Origin: Aquitalea sp. LB_tupeE
GTDB taxonomy: Bacteria > Pseudomonadota > Gammaproteobacteria > Burkholderiales > Chromobacteriaceae
Assembly: GCF_013391415.1 (NCBI RefSeq)
Contig: NZ_JACAXB010000042.1
Span: 60,064-124,063, forward strand
Direction: 5' to 3'
Length of the DNA: 64,000 nt
Position 1 is the first letter of the stretch. Each line of letters starts with the position of its first letter. Below are positions 37,291 to 46,104 of the stretch, one piece after another. The translations under genes were made by a program, and so were the position numbers. Below the pieces are notes generated by a model that did no database searches, was not told the origin of the DNA, and saw nothing but the letters and a program-made list of their open reading frames with translations.

Positions 37291-39417
37291 ATGCTGACCG
37301 ATGCCGAAAAAGACGCCATTCGCGACCACTACCGCACCATTGCCGACAACCTGCCAGGCTTTCGCCCACGTGCGGCACAACGGCGCATGCTGGCCGAGAT
37401 CGCCAACGCCCTGTCCCGCAGCCTGGAAAAGCAAGGCGACGCTTATCCCAACCGTGAGGGTGAAAGCATCGCGGTGATCGAAGGGCCAACCGGTGTCGGC
37501 AAAAGCCTGGCCTACCTGCTGGCTGGTGGCGTGATGGCAAGGTCTCGTGGCAAAAAACTGGTGGTCACCAGCGCCACCGTCGCCCTGCAAGAGCAACTGG
37601 TTAACCGCGACCTGCCCTTCGTGGTGGAAAACAGCGGCCTGCCGCTCACCTTCGCGCTGGCCAAGGGCCGTGGTCGTTATCTGTGCCCGCAGCGCATCTA
37701 CGCCCTGACTGCCGAAAATGCCCAAGGCCAGTTGCTGGCCCCGGATCCGATGCTGGCCTTGTGGGACCGCAAACCACAGGCTGGCGAAATAGAAGCCCTG
37801 CGCAGCATGGCAGACGAGTTCTACTACCGCCGCTGGAATGGCGATCGCGACACTTGGAAAGAGGTAATCGAAGACGGCCTGTGGAGCCGGGTCACCAACG
37901 ACCGCCACGGCTGCCTGAAAGCTGCCTGCCCCAATCGCCCGGAATGCCCGTTCTACTTGGCACGCGACACACTGGAAACCGTAGACGTCATCGTGGCCAA
38001 CCACGACCTGATGCTGGCCGATGTTTCCATGGGCGGCGGCGTCATCCTGCCTGCGCCGGAAGACAGCTACTACTGCATTGACGAGGCACACCATCTGGCC
38101 AAGAAGGCCATCAATCAGTTCTCGGCGGAACATTCGCTGGCCCAGGCCATGGGCTGGCTGGACAAGGTAGCCCCCACTGCCGCAAGGGTGGAAATGCTGA
38201 CCAGCAAGGTGGAAATCACCGCACAAGCCATGGATGCAGCCAGCGCCTGCATGGAAACGCTGAATGAATGGTTGTGGCTGCTCAGCGGCGAAGAAGCCCT
38301 CAGCGCCAACAGCGAAAACATGGAGCCCACCTGGCTGATGGAAGACGGCCAGTTGCCGGAGCGACTGCAACAGCCGGCACGCAATATGGCCATGGCCGCC
38401 CGCGCTATCTTCAAACATCTGGCAGCACTGAACGATGCGCTGACCGAAGCACGCAAGGAAAAAGGCAGCGATACCACACAAATTGACAAAGCCGCCGCTG
38501 ATATTGGTTTTCTCAATGGCCGGGCCGAACAGCTGATGGCCGTGTGGGATCTGTTTGAAAAGGAAACAGAAGAAAGCGCGCCGCCCATTGCCAAGTGGAT
38601 CACCCGCCGCATTGAGGGCAAAGGGGACTATATTTTCTCCGCCTCCCCCGTCAGCGCAGCAGCCAGCCTGGCGGCTACCTTGTGGCGTCGTGCCGCCGGT
38701 GCCGTGCTCACTTCGGCCACCCTGCGCTCGCTTGGCGCCTTTGACCTGCTGCTTGGACAAACAGGATTGAAATGGCTGCCGCAAGTGACTTGCGTGGCCC
38801 TCGACTCACCCTTCAACTTTACCGAGCAGGGTGAACTCTACCTGCCACCCATGCTGACCAGCCCCAAGGACCCGCAAGGCCACACCAGGGAAATCGTCGA
38901 ATGGCTGCCCAAGCTGATTGATACCGGCGAAGCTGTCGGTACGCTGGTGCTGTTCTCCTCTCGCAAGCAGATGCAGGATGTGGCGGCTGCCTTGCCGGAG
39001 AACCTGCGCAGCCAGTTGCTGATTCAAGGCGAGATTCCCAAATCCGTCTTGCTGGAAACCCACCACAGCCGCCTCAAGAATAACCAGGCCAGCGTCATCT
39101 TCGGGCTGGACTCCTTCTCCGAGGGCCTGGACTTGCCCGGGGAAAGCTGCGTCCACGTCATCATTGCCAAACTGCCATTTGCCATGCCGGATGACCCGGT
39201 CGGCAAAACCCTGTCACGCTGGATAGAAAAGCGTGGCGGCAACCCCTTTGTCGAACTCACCGTTCCTGAAGCTTCCATCAAACTGATTCAGGCCGTTGGC
39301 CGGCTGATCCGCACCGAGCGCGACTATGGCCGTGTCACCATTCTGGACAACCGGCTGGTGAAACAAAGTTACGGAAAAAAACTGCTGTCCTCATTACCGC
39401 CATTCAAGCGCATCTGA
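37291..39417 (+). CDS. dinG: ATP-dependent DNA helicase DinG
   Basis: A 708-residue XPD-like superfamily 2 helicase. Walker A GPTGVGKS (about 66-73), an iron-sulfur insertion with four Cys between about 130 and 225 (LCPQR and GCLKAACPNRPECPF), the DEAH motif YCIDEAHHLA, then motif V-VI SFSEGLDLPGESC and QAVGRLIRTERDYG. DinG unwinds R-loops, D-loops and forked DNA. The E. coli gene is LexA-controlled, but I saw no CTG-N10-CAG box in front of this one. The start at 37291 fits the family. Confidence 0.95.
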   Translation: MLTDAEKDAIRDHYRTIADNLPGFRPRAAQRRMLAEIANALSRSLEKQGDAYPNREGESIAVIEGPTGVGKSLAYLLAGGVMARSRGKKLVVTSATVALQEQLVNRDLPFVVENSGLPLTFALAKGRGRYLCPQRIYALTAENAQGQLLAPDPMLALWDRKPQAGEIEALRSMADEFYYRRWNGDRDTWKEVIEDGLWSRVTNDRHGCLKAACPNRPECPFYLARDTLETVDVIVANHDLMLADVSMGGGVILPAPEDSYYCIDEAHHLAKKAINQFSAEHSLAQAMGWLDKVAPTAARVEMLTSKVEITAQAMDAASACMETLNEWLWLLSGEEALSANSENMEPTWLMEDGQLPERLQQPARNMAMAARAIFKHLAALNDALTEARKEKGSDTTQIDKAAADIGFLNGRAEQLMAVWDLFEKETEESAPPIAKWITRRIEGKGDYIFSASPVSAAASLAATLWRRAAGAVLTSATLRSLGAFDLLLGQTGLKWLPQVTCVALDSPFNFTEQGELYLPPMLTSPKDPQGHTREIVEWLPKLIDTGEAVGTLVLFSSRKQMQDVAAALPENLRSQLLIQGEIPKSVLLETHHSRLKNNQASVIFGLDSFSEGLDLPGESCVHVIIAKLPFAMPDDPVGKTLSRWIEKRGGNPFVELTVPEASIKLIQAVGRLIRTERDYGRVTILDNRLVKQSYGKKLLSSLPPFKRI

Positions 39418-39545
39418 TTTTCAGGTAAAATTGCGGGTAAACCCGCTATTGCCTTGCAACAAAGACAGTCCAATACAACAACACTGTCTTTGCTATAGAT
39501 AAATACAGAGACCACACCTTAAAGAGCACACTCCGGTTAATCACC

Positions 39546-39860
39546 ATGATTTGCAATCCATATGAAGTAGTCATCCAGGGACTCACCTCCGAAGGCCGCA
39601 CCTTCCGCCCCAGCGACTGGGCAGAACGTCTGGCAGGCATCCTGGCCTCTTTCGGTGGCGATCAGAAACTTTCCTACCACGCCTTCGTCCGCCCCATGTT
39701 GCTGGAAGGCGTGCGTTGCGTTGCCGTCGACAAGAAGCTGCAGAAGATTGATCCGCAGGTCTTCCAGTTTCTGATGGATTTCGCCAAGGACAATGATTTG
39801 CGTATTGTCGATTGTCGAACCCTCATCGACGAGATCTACCCCAACAAGTTTTTGGCATAA
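39546..39860 (+). CDS. DUF3579 family protein
   Basis: A 104-residue soluble protein with IQGLTSEGRTFRPSDWAERLAGILASFG, VRPMLLEGVRCVAVDKKL and FLMDFAKDNDLRIVDCRTL. These match the DUF3579 family of betaproteobacteria, small alpha/beta proteins without an assigned role. Conservation of SDWAERL across the family suggests an interaction surface. It lies between dinG and the porin with no close neighbour. Confidence 0.8.
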   Translation: MICNPYEVVIQGLTSEGRTFRPSDWAERLAGILASFGGDQKLSYHAFVRPMLLEGVRCVAVDKKLQKIDPQVFQFLMDFAKDNDLRIVDCRTLIDEIYPNKFLA

Positions 39861-40029
39861 ATACAACAAATCCGGTTTGGCGAGGCTTGATCTGCATCAT
39901 TACTGCAACATCATCGTCACATTTTGTGGTTAAACTTCGACAGTACTGACGTCCTGGACGGCTCAAACATAGAGTTCCGCCACAGCCAGTACGCATAACG
40001 AACACAAAACCCCTGATGGAGCACTGATG

Positions 40030-41205
40030 ATGCATAAGAAAAGCTTAGCCGCACTGGTTGCAACCCTGTTCGCCGTTCCGTTCGCCGCTCACGCCGACGT
40101 AACCATTTATGGTTTCCTGAGCGCTGGCTTTGAGTCCGCATCCGCAACAGGCGGATCTACGCCATACGCCAGTCGCGCTCGTGTTGTTGACAACAACTCT
40201 CGAATTGGCTTCAAAGGCTTCGAAGACTTGGGCAATGGCACAAAAGCGATTTGGCAAGTTGAACAAAGCCTGAAAAACTTCGAACAAGGTGGCACTACTG
40301 ATGCTGGCGTGACTGCCACCTTCGCCACTCGTAACTCATTTGTTGGCCTGGACAATGCGGACTTAGGTAAGGTTTACGCTGGCTATAGCGATAGTGCTTA
40401 CAAAACCCTTACCGCTGCCGGCATTAACCTATTTCAGGACTACACGGCAGAAAACAATGGCTCCGGTACTGGTGTTTACAGCCGTGGTGAAGCCCGCCTG
40501 AAAAACTCCATTCACTATGTCAGCCCGACATGGTCTGGCCTCCAGTTCGGTGCATCTTATGGAGTTGATGAAGCTAAGACTGCCACCGCTAATAAATCGC
40601 GTGTATCCCTTGCCGGAAACTATACCAATGGTGGCCTCATCGTTGCTGTGGGTTTTGATCGTCAGAATGACACCAGCACCAGCAGCACAGGTGCTACCAC
40701 ATTCACTTATGCTGCATCTGGCTCAACCGCATCTAGCGTAGCAACAAGCAACTCTGGTCAGAACACCACTTACACCAAGCTGGCAGCTAGCTACAAGTTT
40801 GCTACCGGCACCCTGATTGGTGCCGGTTACGAATTTGGTCGTTTTGGCAGCAGTAGCATTGGTAGCAATCTGAAGCAAGATGATTGGACTGTGTCCTTGT
40901 CGCAAGACTATGGTCCTTTCGTATTCAAGCTAGAATATAGCCAGCTGGGCCAATTGAAAGGCAGTGCAACACCTGACGACTATAAAGCCAAGGAATATAC
41001 TGTCGGTATCGATTACAACCTATCGAAATCCACCAAGGTTTATACCTACTACGCCAAAATTAACAACAATACCAAGCAAAATGCTAACTTCTACAACAAC
41101 AGCATTTATAGCACTTCCTATAGCAGCAGTACTAATACTGCAGCCGCTTTGGCAGCTGGAGACGACCCGAAAGCCTTCGGTGTTGGTCTGAAAGTTGCGT
41201 TCTAA
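40030..41205 (+). CDS. Neisserial-type outer-membrane porin
   Basis: A porin of about 391 residues. The signal peptide (about 1-21, ending AHA-DV) is followed by DVTIYGFLSAGFES, typical of the Gram-negative porin family of beta-proteobacteria. SRIGFKGFEDLGNGTKAIWQVEQ, alternating beta-strands and a C-terminal Phe (KVAF) that directs Bam assembly are also present. It forms a 16-stranded trimeric pore for small solutes. ATG at 40027 and at 40030 are both possible; GGAG lies eight bases before the second. Confidence 0.95.
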   Translation: MHKKSLAALVATLFAVPFAAHADVTIYGFLSAGFESASATGGSTPYASRARVVDNNSRIGFKGFEDLGNGTKAIWQVEQSLKNFEQGGTTDAGVTATFATRNSFVGLDNADLGKVYAGYSDSAYKTLTAAGINLFQDYTAENNGSGTGVYSRGEARLKNSIHYVSPTWSGLQFGASYGVDEAKTATANKSRVSLAGNYTNGGLIVAVGFDRQNDTSTSSTGATTFTYAASGSTASSVATSNSGQNTTYTKLAASYKFATGTLIGAGYEFGRFGSSSIGSNLKQDDWTVSLSQDYGPFVFKLEYSQLGQLKGSATPDDYKAKEYTVGIDYNLSKSTKVYTYYAKINNNTKQNANFYNNSIYSTSYSSSTNTAAALAAGDDPKAFGVGLKVAF

Positions 41206-41232
41206 GCTGAACATCGCTTAGCAACAAACTGT

Positions 41233-41266
41233 AAAACGGGCATCCTGCGGGGTGCCCGTTTTTTCA
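41233..41266 (+). terminator. Rho-independent terminator of the porin gene
   Basis: AAAACGGGCATCC pairs with GGGGTGCCCGTTTT (one G-T pair), followed by more T. It lies about 27 bases after the porin stop. Confidence 0.93.
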
Positions 41267-41312
41267 TCATTTGCTAGAATGGAACATTGCCGCACACACC
41301 AAGACCACCACA

Positions 41313-42110
41313 ATGAGCGTTGAACTGAAAACAGCCGCCGATATCGAGAAAATGCGTATCGCCGGCAAGCTTGCTTCCGAAGTACTCGACTACATCACTC
41401 CCTTTGTCAAACCCGGTGTCACCACCGAGGCCATCGACAAGCTTTGCCATGACTACATGGTCAATGTGCAAGGCTGCATTCCGGCCCCACTGAATTACGC
41501 ACCAGATGGCCACAACCCCTATCCCAAGTCGATCTGCACCTCGATCAACAGCGTGGTGTGCCATGGCATTCCCAATGACAAGCCGCTGAAGAACGGCGAC
41601 ATCATGAACATCGACATTACCGTCATCAAGGATGGTTACCACGGTGATACCAGCCGCATGTTCTATGTTGGCGAAGTCAGCGAGCACGCCCGCCGCCTGT
41701 GCAAGATTACCTATGAATGCATGTGGCGCGGCATCGAAAAGGTCAAACCGGGTGCCACCCTGGGGGACATCGGCTATGCAATTCAGCAATATGCCGAAGC
41801 CAGCGGTTACAGTGTGGTGCAAGAGTTCTGCGGTCACGGCATTGGCAAGCGCTTCCACGAAGAACCGCAAGTCTTGCACTACGGTCGCCCCGGCACCGGC
41901 CTCAAACTTGAAGCCGGCATGATTTTCACCATCGAGCCGATGATCAATCAGGGTAAACGACATCTGCGCATGATGGGCGATGGCTGGACAGTCGCCACCA
42001 AGGACCGCAGCCTGTCAGCACAGTGGGAGCACACCATTCTGGTAACCGAAAGCGGCTATGAAGTACTCACGCAGTCTGCCGGCACACCGGCCAAGCCTGC
42101 CTCGCGCTGA
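41313..42110 (+). CDS. map: methionine aminopeptidase, type I
   Basis: A 265-residue pita-bread metallopeptidase that removes the initiator Met. Metal ligands are in NIDITVIKDGYHGDTSRMF (Asp, Asp), GHGIGKRFHEEP (His), FTIEPMIN (Glu) and QWEHTILVT (Glu); the substrate His is in SVVCHGIP. Length is that of bacterial type Ia. The ATG at 41313 (MSVELKTAADIEKM) fits the family; no strong Shine-Dalgarno is seen. It lies between two terminators as a single gene. Confidence 0.96.
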   Translation: MSVELKTAADIEKMRIAGKLASEVLDYITPFVKPGVTTEAIDKLCHDYMVNVQGCIPAPLNYAPDGHNPYPKSICTSINSVVCHGIPNDKPLKNGDIMNIDITVIKDGYHGDTSRMFYVGEVSEHARRLCKITYECMWRGIEKVKPGATLGDIGYAIQQYAEASGYSVVQEFCGHGIGKRFHEEPQVLHYGRPGTGLKLEAGMIFTIEPMINQGKRHLRMMGDGWTVATKDRSLSAQWEHTILVTESGYEVLTQSAGTPAKPASR

Positions 42111-42132
42111 GTTTTATTAGCAATACAACAGT

Positions 42133-42160
42133 AAACACCCGCTTCAGGCGGGTGTTTTTG
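42133..42160 (+). terminator. Rho-independent terminator of map
   Basis: AAACACCCGC and GCGGGTGTTT form a ten-base stem around five bases, followed by TTTG. Confidence 0.92.
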
Positions 42161-42236
42161 TGTAAATACTGGTTAAGCCGCAAGAGGGAAACTATAGTTA
42201 AAGCCGTGATCTGAACGTAATTTAAGCGAGCGTGAC

Positions 42237-43091
42237 ATGTTAACCATCGGCAGCAATTCCAGCACTCTGAGCGCACAGTCCCAACTGGAGAAATCGCGCA
42301 AGAAAACCGAACAGACACTGGACCAGCTCTCTTCAGGCACACAACTGAACAATGCTGCGGTGAATGCCGCAAATACTGCCCTGTCCCAATCGCTTGAGGC
42401 TCAGGTTCGCGGCGACAACCAGGCCAGCAGCAATGCGCTGGATGGCATTTCCATGGTGCAAACCGCGGACAGCGCACTATCCCAATTGCAGAGCAATACC
42501 CAGCAGATTCAGGAATTAGCCATTCAGGCAGGTAATGCCGCGCTCAACAGCAGCAACCGCCAGGCCTTGCAACAACAGGCGGATCAGCTGACCCAAAGCA
42601 ACTCGGCCATTATCCAGAACACCCAGTACAACGGCACATCACTACTGAGCAGCAATAACAGCCTGCAATTTCAAGTGGGGCCCAATGGCGGCAGTGGCAA
42701 CCAGATCAACGTCAGCACCAGCAATCTGTCAGCCTCGCCATCCAGCGGGGGCCTTAACAGCTACAATGCGAATTTGGCAGCGACGGGTACCATTGACCTG
42801 TCCAGCCCTGCCAGCGCCATTGCAGCACAATCCCAGATGCAATCCGACCTTGCCACTATTGGCAACTCACGCACTCAGCTAGGGGCAGCCAGCAATCAGT
42901 TTGCTGCCGCCATCGACAATCTGCAGAATGCCTCCCTGAATGCCCAGGCCGCCAATAGCCGCATCAGTGACACCGACTTTGCAGCAGCCACAGCGCAATT
43001 GGTACAGCAACAAATCCTGGGCCAATCAGCCATTGCCGTACAGGCACAAGCCAATCTCTCACAGCGCAGCGCGCTCAGCCTGCTTGGCTAA
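42237..43091 (+). CDS. orphan flagellin-like protein
   Basis: A 284-residue protein with both flagellin D0/D1 halves: N-terminal SSTLSAQSQLEKSRKKTEQTLDQLSSG through the ALDGISMVQTADSALSQLQ helix, and C-terminal helix RISDTDFAAATAQLVQQQILGQSAIAVQAQA. The variable middle is short and Ser/Asn-rich. The N-terminus lacks the usual MAxxINTN start and the RINSAKDDAAG block is altered (QLNNAAVNAANTA). No other filament gene is nearby. It is probably a minor or divergent flagellin; secretion via the flagellar apparatus is inferred. Confidence 0.8.
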   Translation: MLTIGSNSSTLSAQSQLEKSRKKTEQTLDQLSSGTQLNNAAVNAANTALSQSLEAQVRGDNQASSNALDGISMVQTADSALSQLQSNTQQIQELAIQAGNAALNSSNRQALQQQADQLTQSNSAIIQNTQYNGTSLLSSNNSLQFQVGPNGGSGNQINVSTSNLSASPSSGGLNSYNANLAATGTIDLSSPASAIAAQSQMQSDLATIGNSRTQLGAASNQFAAAIDNLQNASLNAQAANSRISDTDFAAATAQLVQQQILGQSAIAVQAQANLSQRSALSLLG

Positions 43092-43154
43092 TGCTCAGGC
43101 AACTTTCCATACTCAAGACACTCCAACACTGATTGAACGTTGTTTATCACCGTC

Positions 43155-43186
43155 AGCACAGGCCTGAAAAAGCCTGTGCTTTTTAT
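43155..43186 (+). terminator. terminator of the flagellin gene
   Basis: AGCACAGGC and GCCTGTGCT form a nine-base stem around eight bases, followed by TTTTTATT. Confidence 0.92.
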
Positions 43187-43204
43187 TGATAGAAGGAGTC
43201 GACC

Positions 43205-43615
43205 ATGCCCAGCCAACCATCCATCATTGTTTCCAGTCTTGATTACGAAAGGCTGGCAGCCTGGATGGAGCGCATGCCGGAACAGGACAAGGCGACGCTG
43301 GTCGCGCTGGAAGCCGAGCTGGAGCGCGCCGAAGTGGTAGAGCCGGAAGACATTCCTGCGGGCATCATTACCATGAACAGCACCGCGCGGGTACGCATTG
43401 ATCAAAGCGGCGAGGAAAAGCTGCTGACCCTGGTGTACCCCAATCAGGCCGATGGCACAACGGGACATGTTTCTGTTCTGGCCCCAGTTGGGGCAGCACT
43501 GCTAGGCCTGGCCGAAGGTCAGTCGATTGACTGGCCCACGCTGGCAGGGCAAACCCGACTCACCGTCCTGGAAGTCACCTACCAGCCTGAAGCAGCCGGC
43601 GATCTGCACCGTTAA
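43205..43615 (+). CDS. rnk: nucleoside diphosphate kinase regulator (Rnk)
   Basis: A 136-residue protein of the GreA/GreB-related Rnk family: a short N-terminal helical segment (SSLDYERLAAWMERMP, LEAELERAEVVEPEDIP) and the C-terminal FKBP-like GreA domain (ITMNSTARVRI, LTLVYPNQADG, VSVLAPVGAALLGLAEGQSIDWP). Rnk binds RNA polymerase near the secondary channel and affects nucleoside diphosphate kinase levels. AAGGAG precedes the ATG. Confidence 0.9.
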   Translation: MPSQPSIIVSSLDYERLAAWMERMPEQDKATLVALEAELERAEVVEPEDIPAGIITMNSTARVRIDQSGEEKLLTLVYPNQADGTTGHVSVLAPVGAALLGLAEGQSIDWPTLAGQTRLTVLEVTYQPEAAGDLHR

Positions 43616-43616
43616 T

Positions 43617-43646
43617 AAAATAGCCAGTCAACAGACTGGCTATTTT
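43617..43646. terminator. bidirectional terminator between rnk and the hydrolase gene
   Basis: AAAATAGCCAGTC and GACTGGCTATTTT form a perfect 13-base stem around four bases. It lies between convergent genes. Confidence 0.9.
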
Positions 43647-43664
43647 CATGTTGGCAGGACAGAC

Positions 43665-44273
43665 TTACCAGCAGCGCTGAATCATCTGCCCCAGCTTGAT
43701 CAGCTTGCCATGGAAAAAATGACCAGCCCCAGGAAACACCAGCACCGGCAAGTCCTGTGGACGGGCCCAGTCCAGCACGGCGGACAGTGGAATCACCTCG
43801 TCCTCTTCACCATGAATCACTAGCGTATCCGCGGGCACCGGTGGCGTTGGAATGGTGTACTTACCCACCGCCACGCCCATCAGCAACAACTTGTCCGCCT
43901 CAATCACGGCACGGGTGCGCGCCGCGACAAAGCCGCCGAACGAGAACCCTGCCAGTGCCAGCGGCAGTTGGCCATGCACGGTGCGGGCATGTTCGACCAC
44001 GGCAATCACATCATCCACCTCGCCAACCCCATGGTCGTGCTGACCACCACTCTCCCCCACCCCGCGCAGGTTCGGACAGTAGCAGGCATAACCCAGTTGT
44101 GACAGCGCCTTGGCGGCTGTCTGCACCACTTTGTTGGTATTGGTGCCGCCCTGCAGCGGATTGGGATGGCAAATCACGGCAATTCCCTGCGGCTCGCCTT
44201 GCGGCAAAACCACGATGGTCTCCAACTCGCCAACCGGGCCGGAAATCACACACTTGTTCAGGGCTTTCAACAT
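43665..44273 (-). CDS. alpha/beta hydrolase
   Basis: A 202-residue alpha/beta-hydrolase. ICHPNPLQGGTNTNKV forms the oxyanion region, the nucleophile Ser sits in LAGFSFGGFVAA, the acid in IHGEEDEVI and the His in GAGHFFHG. This is the CocE/NonD-like short hydrolase often found in proteobacteria; its substrate is not known. Its start overlaps the stop of the ferredoxin gene, so the two are translationally coupled. Confidence 0.85.
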   Translation of the reverse strand: MLKALNKCVISGPVGELETIVVLPQGEPQGIAVICHPNPLQGGTNTNKVVQTAAKALSQLGYACYCPNLRGVGESGGQHDHGVGEVDDVIAVVEHARTVHGQLPLALAGFSFGGFVAARTRAVIEADKLLLMGVAVGKYTIPTPPVPADTLVIHGEEDEVIPLSAVLDWARPQDLPVLVFPGAGHFFHGKLIKLGQMIQRCW

Positions 44274-44581
44274 CAGATCTTCAACCTTTCAACAATACGT
44301 CCTGCCACCATGTGCTCATCGATGATTTCGTCGATGTCTTCGCGGTCGACAAAGGTGTACCAGGTCTCTTGCGGATACACCACCATCACCGGCCCATCAT
44401 CACAGCGCCCAAGACAGCCCGCCTTATTGATACGAATCTTGCCATCACCCGCCAAACCCAGCGCCTTGACCCGGTCCTTCATGTAGCCCAGCAGCTCACT
44501 GGAACCGTGGTTATTGCAGCAATCCTCTCCGGCAGCACGCTGGTTGCAGCAGATAAATACATGTTTGTCGAAAAAGCTCAT
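44273..44581 (-). CDS. thioredoxin-like [2Fe-2S] ferredoxin
   Basis: A 102-residue protein with the thioredoxin-fold ferredoxin pattern: HVFICCNQRAAGEDCC with the first Cys pair, and INKAGCLGRCDDGPVMVVYPQ with the second. Such proteins resemble the NuoE-type [2Fe-2S] domain and the Azotobacter/Aquifex ferredoxins. The electron partner is unknown. AAAGGTAG precedes the ATG. Its stop overlaps the hydrolase start. Confidence 0.9.
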   Translation of the reverse strand: MSFFDKHVFICCNQRAAGEDCCNNHGSSELLGYMKDRVKALGLAGDGKIRINKAGCLGRCDDGPVMVVYPQETWYTFVDREDIDEIIDEHMVAGRIVERLKI

Positions 44582-44643
44582 GAACTACCTTTCGTGAACG
44601 GATGCAGACTCGCGGCACCCGGTATCCAGATCATCAGGCGGTG

Positions 44644-46053
44644 TTAACCGTCACTATCCGCCCAGCCGCTGATACCCAAGGTGGCGGCATTTTCAAATTT
44701 GGCGTGCTTGCCGACAAAGGCCAGGCGCACCGCACCGGTAGGGCCATTACGGTGCTTACCGATAATCGCCTCTGCCATGCCCTTCACTTCCACGTTTTCC
44801 GGGTTGTAGTACTCTTCCCGGTACATGAAGATGATGATGTCAGCATCCTGCTCGATGGCGCCAGATTCTCGCAAATCAGACATCATCGGGCGCTTGTTGG
44901 GACGCTGCTCCACTGCCCGTGACAGCTGCGACAGCGCAATCACCGGCACCTGCAACTCCTTGGCCAAACCCTTCAGACCACGGGAAATTTCACCCAGTTC
45001 GGCAGTACGGTTATCACCACGGCCGGAACCGGACATCAACTGCAAATAGTCGATCACGATCAAGCCAAGCTTGCCACCATGCTGACGTGCCAGGCGACGC
45101 GCGCGTGCGCGCAGCTCCAAAGCAGTGAGCGCCGGTGTTTCGTCGATATACATCGGCGCCTCCGACAGCTTGCCAATGGCGTAGGTCAGTTTTTGCCAGT
45201 CCTCGTCACCCAGCTTGCCGGTACGCAACACATGCTGATCCAGCCGCCCTACCGAGCCCAGCATACGCATCACCAGCTGTGCACCACCCATTTCCATGGA
45301 GAACACCGCCACTGGCAAATGCGCCTCCACGGCCACATGCTCGGCGATGTTCATGGAGAAAGCCGTTTTACCCATGGACGGACGGCCAGCCACAATCACC
45401 AGATCCCCCGGCTGCAAACCGGATGTTTTGGCATCCAGGTCGATAAAGCCGGTGGGAATACCAGTGACTTCGTCCGGATTATCCCGGCTGTAGAGCATGT
45501 CAATGCGCTCAACAACCTCTTTCAGCAGGCCAGGCATCTCCAGAAAGCCCTGCTTGGACTTGGCCGTGGATTCGGCAATCTGGAACACCTTGCCCTCAGC
45601 CTCATCCAGCAACTGGGCTGCATCGCGGCCCTGTGGCGTGTAGGCCGACTCGGCAATCTCCGCCCCCACCACCGCCAGTTGTCGCATGATGGAACGCTCG
45701 CGAACGATTTCGGCATAACGACGGATGTTGGCGGCGGACGGCGTGTTCTGCGCCAGCGTTGCCAGGTAAGACAAACCACCGACATCCGCCAGCTCGGCGT
45801 TCTTGTCCAGCACTTCGGATACCGTCACCACATCGGCCGGACGGCCCAATTCAATCAGACGGGCAATATGCTTGAAGATAAGCTTGTGGTCATGGCGGTA
45901 AAAATCCGCCTCGGACACTACGTCCGCAATCTTGTCGAAAGCACCATTATCCAGCATCAAACCGCCAAGAACCGATTGTTCAGCTTCGGTCGAATGTGGC
46001 GGTGTGCGCAAGGATGCCATGGCACCATCAAAATTTTCGTACTGTTCGGTCAT
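44644..46053 (-). CDS. dnaB: replicative DNA helicase
   Basis: A 469-residue hexameric helicase that unwinds DNA at the replication fork. The N-terminal DnaG-binding domain (about 15-120: PPHSTEAEQSVLGGLMLD) precedes the RecA-like ATPase with Walker A GRPSMGKTAFSMNIAEH (about 218), the Walker B strand LIVIDYLQLMSG, and ALSQLSRAVEQRPNKRPMMSDLRESG. No intein is present. It stands alone between the ferredoxin and flavoprotein genes on the same strand. Confidence 0.97.
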   Translation of the reverse strand: MTEQYENFDGAMASLRTPPHSTEAEQSVLGGLMLDNGAFDKIADVVSEADFYRHDHKLIFKHIARLIELGRPADVVTVSEVLDKNAELADVGGLSYLATLAQNTPSAANIRRYAEIVRERSIMRQLAVVGAEIAESAYTPQGRDAAQLLDEAEGKVFQIAESTAKSKQGFLEMPGLLKEVVERIDMLYSRDNPDEVTGIPTGFIDLDAKTSGLQPGDLVIVAGRPSMGKTAFSMNIAEHVAVEAHLPVAVFSMEMGGAQLVMRMLGSVGRLDQHVLRTGKLGDEDWQKLTYAIGKLSEAPMYIDETPALTALELRARARRLARQHGGKLGLIVIDYLQLMSGSGRGDNRTAELGEISRGLKGLAKELQVPVIALSQLSRAVEQRPNKRPMMSDLRESGAIEQDADIIIFMYREEYYNPENVEVKGMAEAIIGKHRNGPTGAVRLAFVGKHAKFENAATLGISGWADSDG

Positions 46054-46104
46054 GGAGACTCAATGAAATGTGCAACAGGCAAGAACCCGGATCAGGTGGC
46101 AATT

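Noticed and set aside
37156..38784. 542-codon leftward open frame antisense to dinG
   Set aside because: Low-complexity shadow of dinG without a ribosome site or recognisable motifs.
39433..39446. Terminator after dinG
   Set aside because: The GCGGG/CCCGC hairpin is short and not followed by a T-run.
42180..42236. Sigma-28 promoter for the orphan flagellin
   Set aside because: TAAA and GCCGTGAT are present but with wrong spacing; no confident match.
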